Shown here in pieces: positions 56,629 to 64,000 of a stretch of DNA of 64,000 nucleotides (its first letter is position 1; every line of letters begins with the position of its first letter). The stretch is taken from the NCBI RefSeq assembly GCF_009827405.1, contig NZ_WTYY01000003.1, forward strand, positions 248,001 through 312,000, read 5' to 3'. Source of the stretch: Alteraurantiacibacter aestuarii. Its GTDB lineage: Bacteria; Pseudomonadota; Alphaproteobacteria; Sphingomonadales; Sphingomonadaceae. Both the position numbers and the translations under genes were made by a program. Under the pieces are notes generated by a model. It was not told the origin of the DNA, did no database searches, and saw only the letters and a program-made list of their open reading frames with translations.

Positions 56629-58092
56629 CTAGAAAGCGCGGTGGTGCACCAGCACGCTGAGGGTGGAGAGGACGATCTTCACATCGCCCCACAGGCTCCA
56701 GCTGTTCATATATTCAAGGTCGGCCTGCAGGCGGTTGGCCAGGTCGACTTCGCGATCCGTCGCGCCGCGAAAGCCGCGAACCTGCGCCAGGCCGGTGATA
56801 CCGGGGCGCAGCGAATGGCGCTGCCAGTACTTGCGATCGACCTGCCAGAACATCTTCTTGCCGGCCAGCGATCCCAGCGCATGCGGACGAGGGCCGACTA
56901 TGCTCATGTCTCCGCGCAGGACGTTGATCAGCTGTGGCAGCTCATCCAGGCTGGTGCGCCGCATGATGCGGCCGATGCGGGTGACCCGGTCATCATCCCT
57001 GGAGGCTGAGAGCGCGCCATCGGCATCGGCCTTTGCCTCGCGCATGCTGCGAAATTTGAAGATGTCGAAAAACTGGTTGCCGCGCCCCATGCGCCTCTGC
57101 ATGAAGAACACAGGGCCGCCATCTTCCAGCTTGATGGCCAGCGCGCACAGCAGCATCAGCGGCGACAGGAGAATCAGGCCAAGCAGGGAAGAGATCACGT
57201 CGAATGCACGCTTGGTTGCGCGCGAACGCAAGCCCAGATGTCCGGACGAGACCAGCAAGGCGGAAACCTGCGCCTGATCGTGATGGATCACCCCGAGTGC
57301 GCCAATTTCCCGCGCGAATTCGCTGATCACCTCGCCATGGATGCCCGACCCCTTGAGCACCTCGGCCCAGCCAAGCCGCTCCGAAATCTTGCAGCTGACG
57401 ATCACCTCGTCCATGTTTTGCAGATATTTCGCCAGGCGATCCAGCGCGACCGGATCGGTAATATCGGGGCTGAGGCCATGCTCATCGGCCCGCACGCGGT
57501 AAAGGTGCGGGATGTTGACCTGCGGCCCGCCCGCTTCGATCAGCAGGCGGTTGGTGGCGCTGGGCCCCCAGCGGCTGGTGATCCAGCGCGACACGCCATA
57601 GCGGAACGCCGTCATGCCAATCGCGGTCAGCATCATCCCTGCGGCAAATACGACGCGGGAAAACTCGGCATTCATCTTGGCAAAGAATGCGAAGAAATTG
57701 AGCAGCAATGCCGATATCAGCATGGCGCCAATCGCCCGCGCGCTCGATTTGCGCCACTCCGTCAGGCCGCCGCGCGAATAGGTTGCGTTGTAGAATGCAA
57801 TCGTCTGGAACAGCGGCAGAAGCAGATATGCGGCGAGCATCGCATCGTTGTTCAGCCCGTTGGTTTCGTAAATCTCCACCGCCAGCGCAAAGCAGCCCAG
57901 CATGATGAAAACATCGGCCAGAAGCTGGACCATATAGACCTGCAGCCGTCGACGTTCCAGCGAGGAGGCAAGGCCGTTTTTGGGTGGGCGCGGCAGGCGC
58001 CTCTCATCCGACGGGACAAAAGCGGATATATCCTCTGCCGTCAGCGCAGCATCGGCTTGTGTAGCCTGGGTCTGTGCGGCTGAAATATCCAT
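56629..58092 (-). CDS. Undecaprenyl-phosphate sugar phosphotransferase (WcaJ/CpsE type)
   Basis: A 487-residue polyisoprenyl-phosphate hexose-1-phosphate transferase that starts the EPS repeat unit. It has four N-terminal helices, then a Rossmann-like middle part. The conserved catalytic C-terminal domain follows: TKRAFDVISSLLGLILLSPLML, DIFKFRSMRE, RRTSLDELPQLINVLRGDMSIVGPRP and RPGITGLAQVRGFRG. The N-terminal 45 residues are Ala/Thr-rich and polar. It is likely to transfer glucose- or galactose-1-phosphate; the sugar is not predictable. TGC-rich palindromes lie in its promoter region. Confidence 0.93.
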   Translation of the reverse strand: MDISAAQTQATQADAALTAEDISAFVPSDERRLPRPPKNGLASSLERRRLQVYMVQLLADVFIMLGCFALAVEIYETNGLNNDAMLAAYLLLPLFQTIAFYNATYSRGGLTEWRKSSARAIGAMLISALLLNFFAFFAKMNAEFSRVVFAAGMMLTAIGMTAFRYGVSRWITSRWGPSATNRLLIEAGGPQVNIPHLYRVRADEHGLSPDITDPVALDRLAKYLQNMDEVIVSCKISERLGWAEVLKGSGIHGEVISEFAREIGALGVIHHDQAQVSALLVSSGHLGLRSRATKRAFDVISSLLGLILLSPLMLLCALAIKLEDGGPVFFMQRRMGRGNQFFDIFKFRSMREAKADADGALSASRDDDRVTRIGRIMRRTSLDELPQLINVLRGDMSIVGPRPHALGSLAGKKMFWQVDRKYWQRHSLRPGITGLAQVRGFRGATDREVDLANRLQADLEYMNSWSLWGDVKIVLSTLSVLVHHRAF

Positions 58093-58170
58093 TACTTCCG
58101 TCGATACCCCCAGAGCAGTATGGCTACGGAGTAATACCTATACCAGCGACAACTATTGCAGACCAGCCGA

Positions 58171-58191
58171 TATTGCATCTGCAATATTGCA
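58171..58191. promoter_or_regulatory. TGC-rich overlapping palindromes before the sugar transferase gene
   Basis: TATTGCATCTGCAATA (58171-58186, one mismatch) overlaps TGCAATATTGCA (58180-58191, perfect 12-bp palindrome), about 79 bases before the sugar transferase start. It is related to the EPS dyad by the TTGCA/TGCAA half-sites but has different spacing. Confidence 0.45.
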
Positions 58192-58206
58192 AATGCGAAA
58201 GAATGA

Positions 58207-59241
58207 TCAGCGGTGTGGCGCGGCGAACCTGGCGATCTGGGTAAGTGACTGACGAAGGATCAGATCCGCGTTCTGGCTGTTGCCAAGCAATGCAGCATGC
58301 ATATCCGCCAGTCGCGGCACCAGTCGTTCCAGCTTCTTACTGGGCCAGCGCCGCAGCTGAACACTCAAATCCCGCTTGTCCCGAAAGAACACACGCTGAC
58401 GGTCAAGCACTGCGCCGATATCGCTGCCCGGCTCCAGCTTGGCGGCCAGCGACGCCAGCTGCGCCGCGCGCCGTTCCAGCGCCAGCGCCACGCCCACGGG
58501 ATTGAGCCCGACGTGCTGCATTCGCTCAAGTTCGGCCGGCAGCTTGCGCACTTCGCCGGAAAGGACGGCGTTGACCAGCGGCATGAAGCCGTCTTCCTCG
58601 GTCCTGGCGCCAATCAGCTCAAAAGCTTCACCATCGGCCAGCTTGGGCGACTGCGGCGATGCGTCAAGAAACAGCGCCAGCTTGTCGACTTCCGATTGCG
58701 CCAGCCGCACATCCAGCCCGGCGGCGCGGGCAATCTGTTCGGCCAGATCGCCGCCCAGCCGCAGGCCTGCCGCATCGGCCATGGTGCGCACCTCTGCCGT
58801 AACGGTGCGAAGATCGGGCGCATAGAACATCGCCACCAGCCCATCATCGCGGCCGATCAGGAGCTTGGCGGAACGCGATTTGTCGGTTGCCGATGTGGCG
58901 ACGATGAAGATCGGGCAGGCGCCGCTGGTCTCTCCCAGATCGGCCATTTCGAGGAAGGACTTGATCGCATCATGCGTCTCCTCCCCCGCTGCGCGCACCA
59001 TGATGTGGCGCGTTGTGCCGAACAGCGATGTTGACCTCGCCTCGTCCACCAGGCGCACCGGATCGGACCGCAGATCCCCCCCGCTCAGCTCGATTCGTTC
59101 TCCGGGATCGGGCAGCATGGCGACCATTCTGGCCGCGGCGGCAGAGGCCCCGGCTTCATCCGGGCCACAGAAGAAGGCAATCGCGCAATTCCCGGCTGCG
59201 CGCTGCGCCACTGCCAGGAAATCACGCTGGGTTGCCTTCAT
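58207..59241 (-). CDS. holA: DNA polymerase III subunit delta
   Basis: A 344-residue clamp-loader subunit that opens the beta sliding clamp. It resembles HolA in the N-terminal FFCGPDEAGASAAAARMV, the RSTSLFGTTRHIMVRAAGEE segment and the C-terminal RRWPSKKLERLVPRLADMHAALL. Delta lacks a Walker motif, as here. It is downstream of lptE, which is the common alphaproteobacterial order leuS-lptE-holA. Confidence 0.93.
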   Translation of the reverse strand: MKATQRDFLAVAQRAAGNCAIAFFCGPDEAGASAAAARMVAMLPDPGERIELSGGDLRSDPVRLVDEARSTSLFGTTRHIMVRAAGEETHDAIKSFLEMADLGETSGACPIFIVATSATDKSRSAKLLIGRDDGLVAMFYAPDLRTVTAEVRTMADAAGLRLGGDLAEQIARAAGLDVRLAQSEVDKLALFLDASPQSPKLADGEAFELIGARTEEDGFMPLVNAVLSGEVRKLPAELERMQHVGLNPVGVALALERRAAQLASLAAKLEPGSDIGAVLDRQRVFFRDKRDLSVQLRRWPSKKLERLVPRLADMHAALLGNSQNADLILRQSLTQIARFAAPHR

Positions 59242-59286
59242 GCCTGAAACACCTTCACAGCTGAAACACCTTCACGCCCATCAACC

Positions 59287-59787
59287 TTACGATTGCGCGC
59301 TGAGCGCCAGCGTCAGGCGCGTCACGATCCTGTCCGCTACCTGCTGGGCGAGATTTTCGAGCGCGCGCTCTTCCGCCGCAATGGTGGCATATTCGGACGA
59401 GACGACATCGATGCCTGCGTCCGAGCCCGCTGTGGCGTCCACCATCACCACGCCGCTGGCAAGATCGACCAGCTGATAGCGGGCACGCAGGGTGCGCCGC
59501 TCCCGCCCGATGGTATCATCAGTCAGCAGCCCCAGCCCTTCAAGCTGGTCATCCAGCAATATATCAAGACGATAGCGCGGCGCGGTATTGGCTCCGCCCT
59601 GGCCCAGCCGGTCAATCAGCGCATTGCGCACCAGCCAGCCTTCGCGGCCCGCAACCGGAGACACCTCGACCGCAGCCAGTCCCTGCGCAACCGCGCCCTG
59701 TGCGCCGCCGGCATAGATCGGGCGCAGGCCGCACGCAGACAGCGCCGGAAGCAGGGCCACAGCCAGGGCAAGGCGCAGCGCATGCAT
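59287..59787 (-). CDS. lptE: LPS assembly lipoprotein LptE
   Basis: A 166-residue outer-membrane lipoprotein. The lipobox LSAC puts the lipidated Cys at residue 19 (ATG start 59787). RPIYAGGAQGAVAQGLAAVEVSPVAGREGWLVRNALIDRLG and the later RARYQLVDLASGVVMVDAT fit LptE, which plugs LptD. The ATG overlaps the leuS stop by one base (TGATG). Confidence 0.9.
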   Translation of the reverse strand: MHALRLALAVALLPALSACGLRPIYAGGAQGAVAQGLAAVEVSPVAGREGWLVRNALIDRLGQGGANTAPRYRLDILLDDQLEGLGLLTDDTIGRERRTLRARYQLVDLASGVVMVDATAGSDAGIDVVSSEYATIAAEERALENLAQQVADRIVTRLTLALSAQS

Positions 59788-62324
59788 CACGTGACGATAT
59801 TCACCAGCCTGTCGGGCACCACGATCACCTTTCGCACTTGCGCTCCATCGATCGAACGCTGGACCTTCTCGCTCGCCAGTGCAAGCGCCTCCAGCTCTTC
59901 CCTGGGCAGGCCCTTGGCGGCGGTGATCGTATCGCGCAGCTTGCCCATGTGCTGGATGGCGATGGTAACCTCGTCCTCCACCAGCAGAGCCTCGTCCACC
60001 TGCGGCCAGTCTGCCTCGGCAGCCAGACCGTTGCCTCCCAGCGCTTCCCAGCCCTCTTCGGCAAGATGCGGCATCATCGGGGACACCAGCAGCAGGATCG
60101 TGCGAATCGCCTCATTCCGCGATGCCGAGTCTGCAGCCTTTTCGGCAGCGGAAGTCAGCTCATAAATGCGCGCCACGGCCTTGTTGAAGGCCAGGGCTTC
60201 AATATCCTGCGCCACGGCGGCAATGGTCTGGTGCGTCTTTTGCGCCAGCTTCCTGTCCTCACCCGTCGCGCCATCCTGATACTGGCCGAACAGCCGCCAC
60301 AGGCGCTGGACGAAGCGGCCACAGCCTTCGATCCCGCTTTCGGACCACGGCAGGTCGCGCTCTGGCGGGCTGTCGGACAGCATGAACCAGCGCACGGCAT
60401 CGGCACCGTACTGGGCGATGATATCCTCCGGATCGACGACGTTCTTCTTCGACTTGGACATCTTGATGACCTTGCCGATTTCCACCGGCTGGCCATCGGC
60501 CTTGAGGATCGCGCCATCGCTGCTGCGGTCAACTTCGGCGGGGCTGAAATAGAGTTCTCGCGGCCCGTCCCTGCGGGAATAAGTCTCATGCGTGACCATG
60601 CCCTGCGTGAACAGCGAAGCGAACGGCTCGGTCACGTCGATCAGGCCGACATGCGCCAGCGCGCGGGTCCAGAAGCGGGCATAGAGCAGGTGCAGGATCG
60701 CATGTTCGATCCCGCCGATATATTGCTCAACCGGCATCCACTTGGCGACTTCGGCCGCATCGAAGGGCTTGTCCGCCGGCTGGCTGGCGAAGCGCAGGAA
60801 ATACCAGCTGGAATTGACGAACGTGTCGAGCGTATCGGTCTCCCGCTCTGCCTTGCCGCCACATATGGGGCACTCCACGTGCTTCCATGTGGCATGGCGC
60901 TGCAACGGATTGCCGGGGACGGAAAAGTCGACATCCTCGGGCAGTTTCACCGGCAGCTGGTCCTTGGGCACGGGCACCACGCCGCAGGCATCGCAATGGA
61001 TGAAGGGAATAGGCGTGCCCCAGTAACGCTGGCGGGAAACGCCCCAGTCGCGCAGGCGGTACTGCGTCTCACCCTGCCCCCAGCCATCGTGCTGGGCCTT
61101 GGCGATCACCGCAGCCTTGGCCTCGTCCACGCTCATGCCGCTGAGCCATTCCGAATTCACGATTCGGCCCGGACCGGTATAGGCCTCATCGCCGCGGAAT
61201 TCGGCTTCGGTCTGGTCGCCATCGGCCACCACGCGGGTAACCGGCAATTCGTACTTGCGCGCGAAATCGAGATCGCGCTGATCGTGTGCCGGACAGCCGA
61301 ATACGGCCCCGGTGCCATAGTCCATCAGCACGAAATTGGCGACATAGACGGGCAGGTGCCAGTTCTTCGACAGCGGGTGCTCCACCGAATAACCGGTGAA
61401 AAAGCCCATTTTTTCAGCCGTTTCCAGTTCCGCCGCAGTGGTGCCGCCGCGCTTGCACTCGGCAATGAATTCCGCCAGCCGGGGAACGTGCCTGGCCTGT
61501 TCCTGCGCGAAGGGATGATCGGCAGCAATGGCCACGAAACTGGCGCCGAACATCGTATCAGGCCGGGTGGTGAACACCTCGATCCCTTGCGTGCTGTCAA
61601 CGAAATGGAAGGTGCAGCGCAGGCCCTTGCTCTTGCCGATCCAGTTTTCCTGCATCAGCCGGACCTTGTCGGGCCAGTTCTTCAGCGTGCCCAGACCGTC
61701 GAGCAGTTCGTCAGCGAACTGGGTGATCTTGAGGAACCACTGGTTCAGCTTGCGCTTCTCAACTTCCGCACCCGAACGCCAGCCGCGCCCGTCGATCACC
61801 TGTTCGTTGGCCAGCACGGTCATGTCGACCGGGTCCCAGTTGACCGCGCTTTCACGGCGATAGACCAGCCCCGCCTCGTACAGATCGATGAACAGCGATT
61901 GCTCATGCCCGTAATATTCGGGATCGCATGTCGCCAGCTCGCGGCTCCAGTCCAGCGCAAAGCCCAGCTGCTTGAGCTGGGCCTTCATCGCGGCGATATT
62001 GTCATAGGTCCAGCCGGCCGGGTGAACGCCCTTTTCCATCGCGGCGTTTTCCGCCGGCATGCCGAATGCGTCCCAGCCCATCGGGTGCAGCACTTCGAAC
62101 CCGCGCATCGCCTTGTAGCGCGCCAGCACGTCACCCATGGTGTAATTGCGCACATGGCCGATGTGGATGCGGCCGCTGGGATAGGGAAACATCTCCAGCA
62201 CATAGCTCTTGGGCCTGGCGGAGTTGCTGTCAGCTTCGAAACAGCGCGCCTCGTCCCACGCCTTTTGCCAGCGAGAGTCAGCCTGCCCGGCATCAAACCG
62301 GACATCGAAACGCGTTGTAGTCAT
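59787..62324 (-). CDS. leuS: Leucyl-tRNA synthetase
   Basis: An 845-residue class I synthetase that charges tRNA-Leu. The HIGH motif is in [11 protein letters not shown] and the KMSKS motif in [16 protein letters not shown]. The CP1 editing domain is present ([17 protein letters not shown], with [17 protein letters not shown]). Full length. It is the second gene of the DUF3576-leuS-lptE-holA order and overlaps lptE by one base. Confidence 0.98.
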   Translation of the reverse strand: MTTTRFDVRFDAGQADSRWQKAWDEARCFEADSNSARPKSYVLEMFPYPSGRIHIGHVRNYTMGDVLARYKAMRGFEVLHPMGWDAFGMPAENAAMEKGVHPAGWTYDNIAAMKAQLKQLGFALDWSRELATCDPEYYGHEQSLFIDLYEAGLVYRRESAVNWDPVDMTVLANEQVIDGRGWRSGAEVEKRKLNQWFLKITQFADELLDGLGTLKNWPDKVRLMQENWIGKSKGLRCTFHFVDSTQGIEVFTTRPDTMFGASFVAIAADHPFAQEQARHVPRLAEFIAECKRGGTTAAELETAEKMGFFTGYSVEHPLSKNWHLPVYVANFVLMDYGTGAVFGCPAHDQRDLDFARKYELPVTRVVADGDQTEAEFRGDEAYTGPGRIVNSEWLSGMSVDEAKAAVIAKAQHDGWGQGETQYRLRDWGVSRQRYWGTPIPFIHCDACGVVPVPKDQLPVKLPEDVDFSVPGNPLQRHATWKHVECPICGGKAERETDTLDTFVNSSWYFLRFASQPADKPFDAAEVAKWMPVEQYIGGIEHAILHLLYARFWTRALAHVGLIDVTEPFASLFTQGMVTHETYSRRDGPRELYFSPAEVDRSSDGAILKADGQPVEIGKVIKMSKSKKNVVDPEDIIAQYGADAVRWFMLSDSPPERDLPWSESGIEGCGRFVQRLWRLFGQYQDGATGEDRKLAQKTHQTIAAVAQDIEALAFNKAVARIYELTSAAEKAADSASRNEAIRTILLLVSPMMPHLAEEGWEALGGNGLAAEADWPQVDEALLVEDEVTIAIQHMGKLRDTITAAKGLPREELEALALASEKVQRSIDGAQVRKVIVVPDRLVNIVT

Positions 62325-62347
62325 GTAAAAATCCTGCGGGTTGCGGA

Positions 62348-62824
62348 TCAGCCGATAGCGGAACGGCGCAAGTCGCGCGCCTTGGTGAGGATGATGTCCT
62401 CCAGCCGCTGCACCGTGGCTGCCTGAACCGTGGCTTCCACCCAGACACCGTTCTGCAGCACCTGGCGGCTGGCGGCGACGCGCAAGGCATCGGCGCGCAG
62501 ATCCTGATCGAGGATGGAGACAGAAACCTTCACCCGCTCTTCCGGACTATCGGGATTGGCATACCAGTCGGTGACGATAACGCCGCCAGCACTATCCGCC
62601 TGCGTCAGCGGCATGAACGACAAGGTCTCCAGACTGGCGCGCCACAGATAGGAATTCACGCCGATCTGCGTCACCTGCGATGCGGCAAGGTCGGCGCGCG
62701 GACGTTCATCGCCCCCGCCGCAGCCGGCTACGCCGAGCGCAAGCCCGCCAAGCACCATTGCGCGCAGGGCGCGAGACAACAGCGGATTGCCGGATGAAGC
62801 CATGCGGATATTGGAAAAAGCCAT
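62348..62824 (-). CDS. DUF3576 domain lipoprotein
   Basis: A 158-residue lipoprotein. LALGVAGC puts the lipidated Cys at residue 35. The mature part ([32 protein letters not shown]) is the DUF3576 core. Its exact function is unknown, though it is conserved upstream of leuS in alphaproteobacteria, suggesting an envelope role. The start is ATG 62824, with AGGA upstream. Confidence 0.9.
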   Translation of the reverse strand: MAFSNIRMASSGNPLLSRALRAMVLGGLALGVAGCGGGDERPRADLAASQVTQIGVNSYLWRASLETLSFMPLTQADSAGGVIVTDWYANPDSPEERVKVSVSILDQDLRADALRVAASRQVLQNGVWVEATVQAATVQRLEDIILTKARDLRRSAIG

Positions 62825-63175
62825 TCTTGGTCCTGTACTCAAAGCCTGCAAGACGCAGCACGGATAAAGCGCCTCTATAAACAGCCAGCCGCCTGCGGCA
62901 AGGCGAAGCGAAATCTCACCCACGATTGCAGTGGCGTATAACGGACTTCGACAGTGAACCCCTGCTTAATGTGAACGCGGGTCCGGCGCGAGTCTGTGGA
63001 CCGGCTGCAACACTCTGAAAAAACAGCATGGCTTTCGTGCGATGCGCTGGTCAAAGCCCGGCGGCAGGATTACATATCCGAATCGGAGAAGAGACTCGGC
63101 GGGCATGCGCTAAGGAACCATTCAGTTTCCTGCGTGTCTATGGACAGGGTCTATTGGGGAAAAGAGGCTGATCGC
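62825..63175. other. Divergent intergenic region without a recognised gene
   Basis: About 350 bases between the DUF3576 lipoprotein and the final gene. It must hold promoters for both. I see no RNA gene, no TGC dyad core and no convincing coding frame. An in-frame extension of the final gene through this region has unlike composition. Confidence 0.6.
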
Positions 63176-63934
63176 GTGAGCAAGATTGCTTCATCTGGCT
63201 TCAGGAGCCGACTGGCTGCCGGCATTGCCGGGGCAGCCCTTGCGCTTGCCATTCCCAGTGCCGTCTTCGCCGTGAACCTGCTCAACGATGGGTCTGATGA
63301 CGTATCGATGAAGAGTTTTGCGTCCTTCACGCCCGCCATTTCCGACCCGCGCCTGATCGAAATGATCGAATCGCGCAGCGGCGGCAAGGCCCGCATGAAG
63401 CGCTTCACCCCCGCAGGCGTGACCGGCAACAGCGATCGCGCCATCACCGTGGCAGTACGCGTCGATGAAGAATCGGCGAAGGCGATTTCCGTCCGCTCGG
63501 CAATCGCTTCCGTGCGTGAACAGGCGGTGGCAGAAGCCACCCCGCGTGTTGCCCAGACGCGTTACAATCTGGGCCTTGCCCGCGGCTATCACAGCTTCGC
63601 GCAGGCTCCGGTCCTTGCGCCCGCGCTGACCGATGCCGCCATCCCGGATCTTTCGCAGTTTGAACCGTCACCCGGTGTTCGCGAAACGCCTAGCCGGTTT
63701 GCCGCACGCATCGCCCTGGCCGAAGAACAGCGCGCATCGCGCCCCGCACCGCAGACATTTGATGCGCTGACGGACCAGTCGCTCGATGTGGCAGGCAGCT
63801 ACCGCCTGACCCGCAACATCGATGTTACCGCTGGCGTGCGTTACCAGCAGGAGCGTGACCGCCTGTCATCGCTTCCCAGCATTGATCAGCAGGATAGCCA
63901 GGCAGTCTATATCGGAACGCAGTTCCGCTTCTGA
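63176..63934 (+). CDS. Secreted protein of unknown function with outer-membrane-type C-terminus
   Basis: A 252-residue protein. A GTG start at 63176, eight bases after GAGG, gives a clean signal peptide (RLAAGIAGAALALAIPSAVFA). The middle is mixed. The last about 60 residues (SLDVAGSYRLTRNIDVTAGVRYQQERDRL, ending QAVYIGTQFRF) look like beta strands ending in Phe, as in outer-membrane barrels. I do not recognise a family. A hairpin terminator with a TTCG loop follows. Confidence 0.7.
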   Translation: MSKIASSGFRSRLAAGIAGAALALAIPSAVFAVNLLNDGSDDVSMKSFASFTPAISDPRLIEMIESRSGGKARMKRFTPAGVTGNSDRAITVAVRVDEESAKAISVRSAIASVREQAVAEATPRVAQTRYNLGLARGYHSFAQAPVLAPALTDAAIPDLSQFEPSPGVRETPSRFAARIALAEEQRASRPAPQTFDALTDQSLDVAGSYRLTRNIDVTAGVRYQQERDRLSSLPSIDQQDSQAVYIGTQFRF

Positions 63935-63974
63935 TCGCACCTGTTCCGGAACGGCGCGGCTGTTCTGGACTGGC

Positions 63975-63998
63975 AAAGCCCCGCTTCGGCGGGGTTTT
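63975..63998 (+). terminator. Rho-independent terminator
   Basis: AAAGCCCCGC (63975-63984), a TTCG loop, then GCGGGGTTTT (63989-63998). The stable tetraloop, GC-rich stem and T-run are a textbook terminator, 40 bases after the preceding stop. Confidence 0.93.
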
Positions 63999-64000
63999 TC

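Noticed and set aside
59700-62426. A 908-codon open frame on the plus strand.
   Set aside because: It lies opposite leuS, whose motifs are complete, and its product has no recognisable family.

Overview
The window is GC-rich, densely packed DNA that looks like an alphaproteobacterial chromosome, most likely of the order Sphingomonadales (an Erythrobacteraceae- or Novosphingobium-like organism). This rests on the gene orders rnd-lptC-lptA and DUF3576-leuS-lptE-holA, exosortase-A-associated glycosylation genes, and a lasso peptide locus with separate B1 and B2 proteins. No rRNA, tRNA, CRISPR array or insertion sequence was recognised.

Layout. 1-2.4 kb: the end of an exosortase A (XrtA)-associated locus, with an O-glycosylation ligase cut by the window edge, a small membrane protein and a glycosyltransferase. 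2.5-10.8 kb: a large acidic membrane-anchored protein of unknown function, then gltBD (glutamate synthase). 10.9-17.2 kb: housekeeping genes (SnoaL-like protein, L,D-transpeptidase-fold protein, GNAT acetyltransferase, DksA/TraR zinc finger, TauD-type dioxygenase, ung, rnd, lptC, lptA). 17.2-19.7 kb: a polymerase/ligase-like membrane protein and small envelope proteins. 19.8-28.7 kb: a lasso peptide cluster. 28.9-58.1 kb: a large exopolysaccharide (EPS) locus of Wzx/Wzy type. 58.2-64 kb: holA, lptE, leuS, a DUF3576 lipoprotein and a secreted protein of unknown function.

The lasso cluster is the most unusual region. A 52-residue precursor that no one would call as a gene by length lies between the cyclase and a methyltransferase. 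Its leader has Tyr, Pro, Leu and Thr at -17, -14, -12 and -2, and its core predicts an 8-residue ring closed on Asp8. Around it are B2 protease, cyclase C, B1 (leader-binding), an ABC exporter, and four candidate tailoring enzymes: a 2-oxoglutarate/Fe(II)-type oxygenase, a PRMT-like methyltransferase with a PqqD-like tail, an HprK-type kinase and a nucleotidyltransferase. The core does not end in Ser, the residue such kinases are known to phosphorylate, so the chemistry is open.

The EPS locus makes dTDP-L-rhamnose (rfbACDB), GDP-L-fucose (gmd, fcl) and probably a GDP- or UDP-uronic acid. Assembly starts with a polyprenyl-phosphate sugar transferase, continues with several glycosyltransferases and acyltransferases, and ends with Wzx, Wzy, Wzc (tyrosine autokinase) and Wza. 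Inside it sit two genes resembling the gene transfer agent head-spike base and fibre. A TGC-rich dyad centred on TGCANTGCA recurs in the divergent control regions of the EPS genes and upstream of gltB, suggesting one regulator, possibly PhaR-like. Several start codons are non-ATG and are stated as choices.
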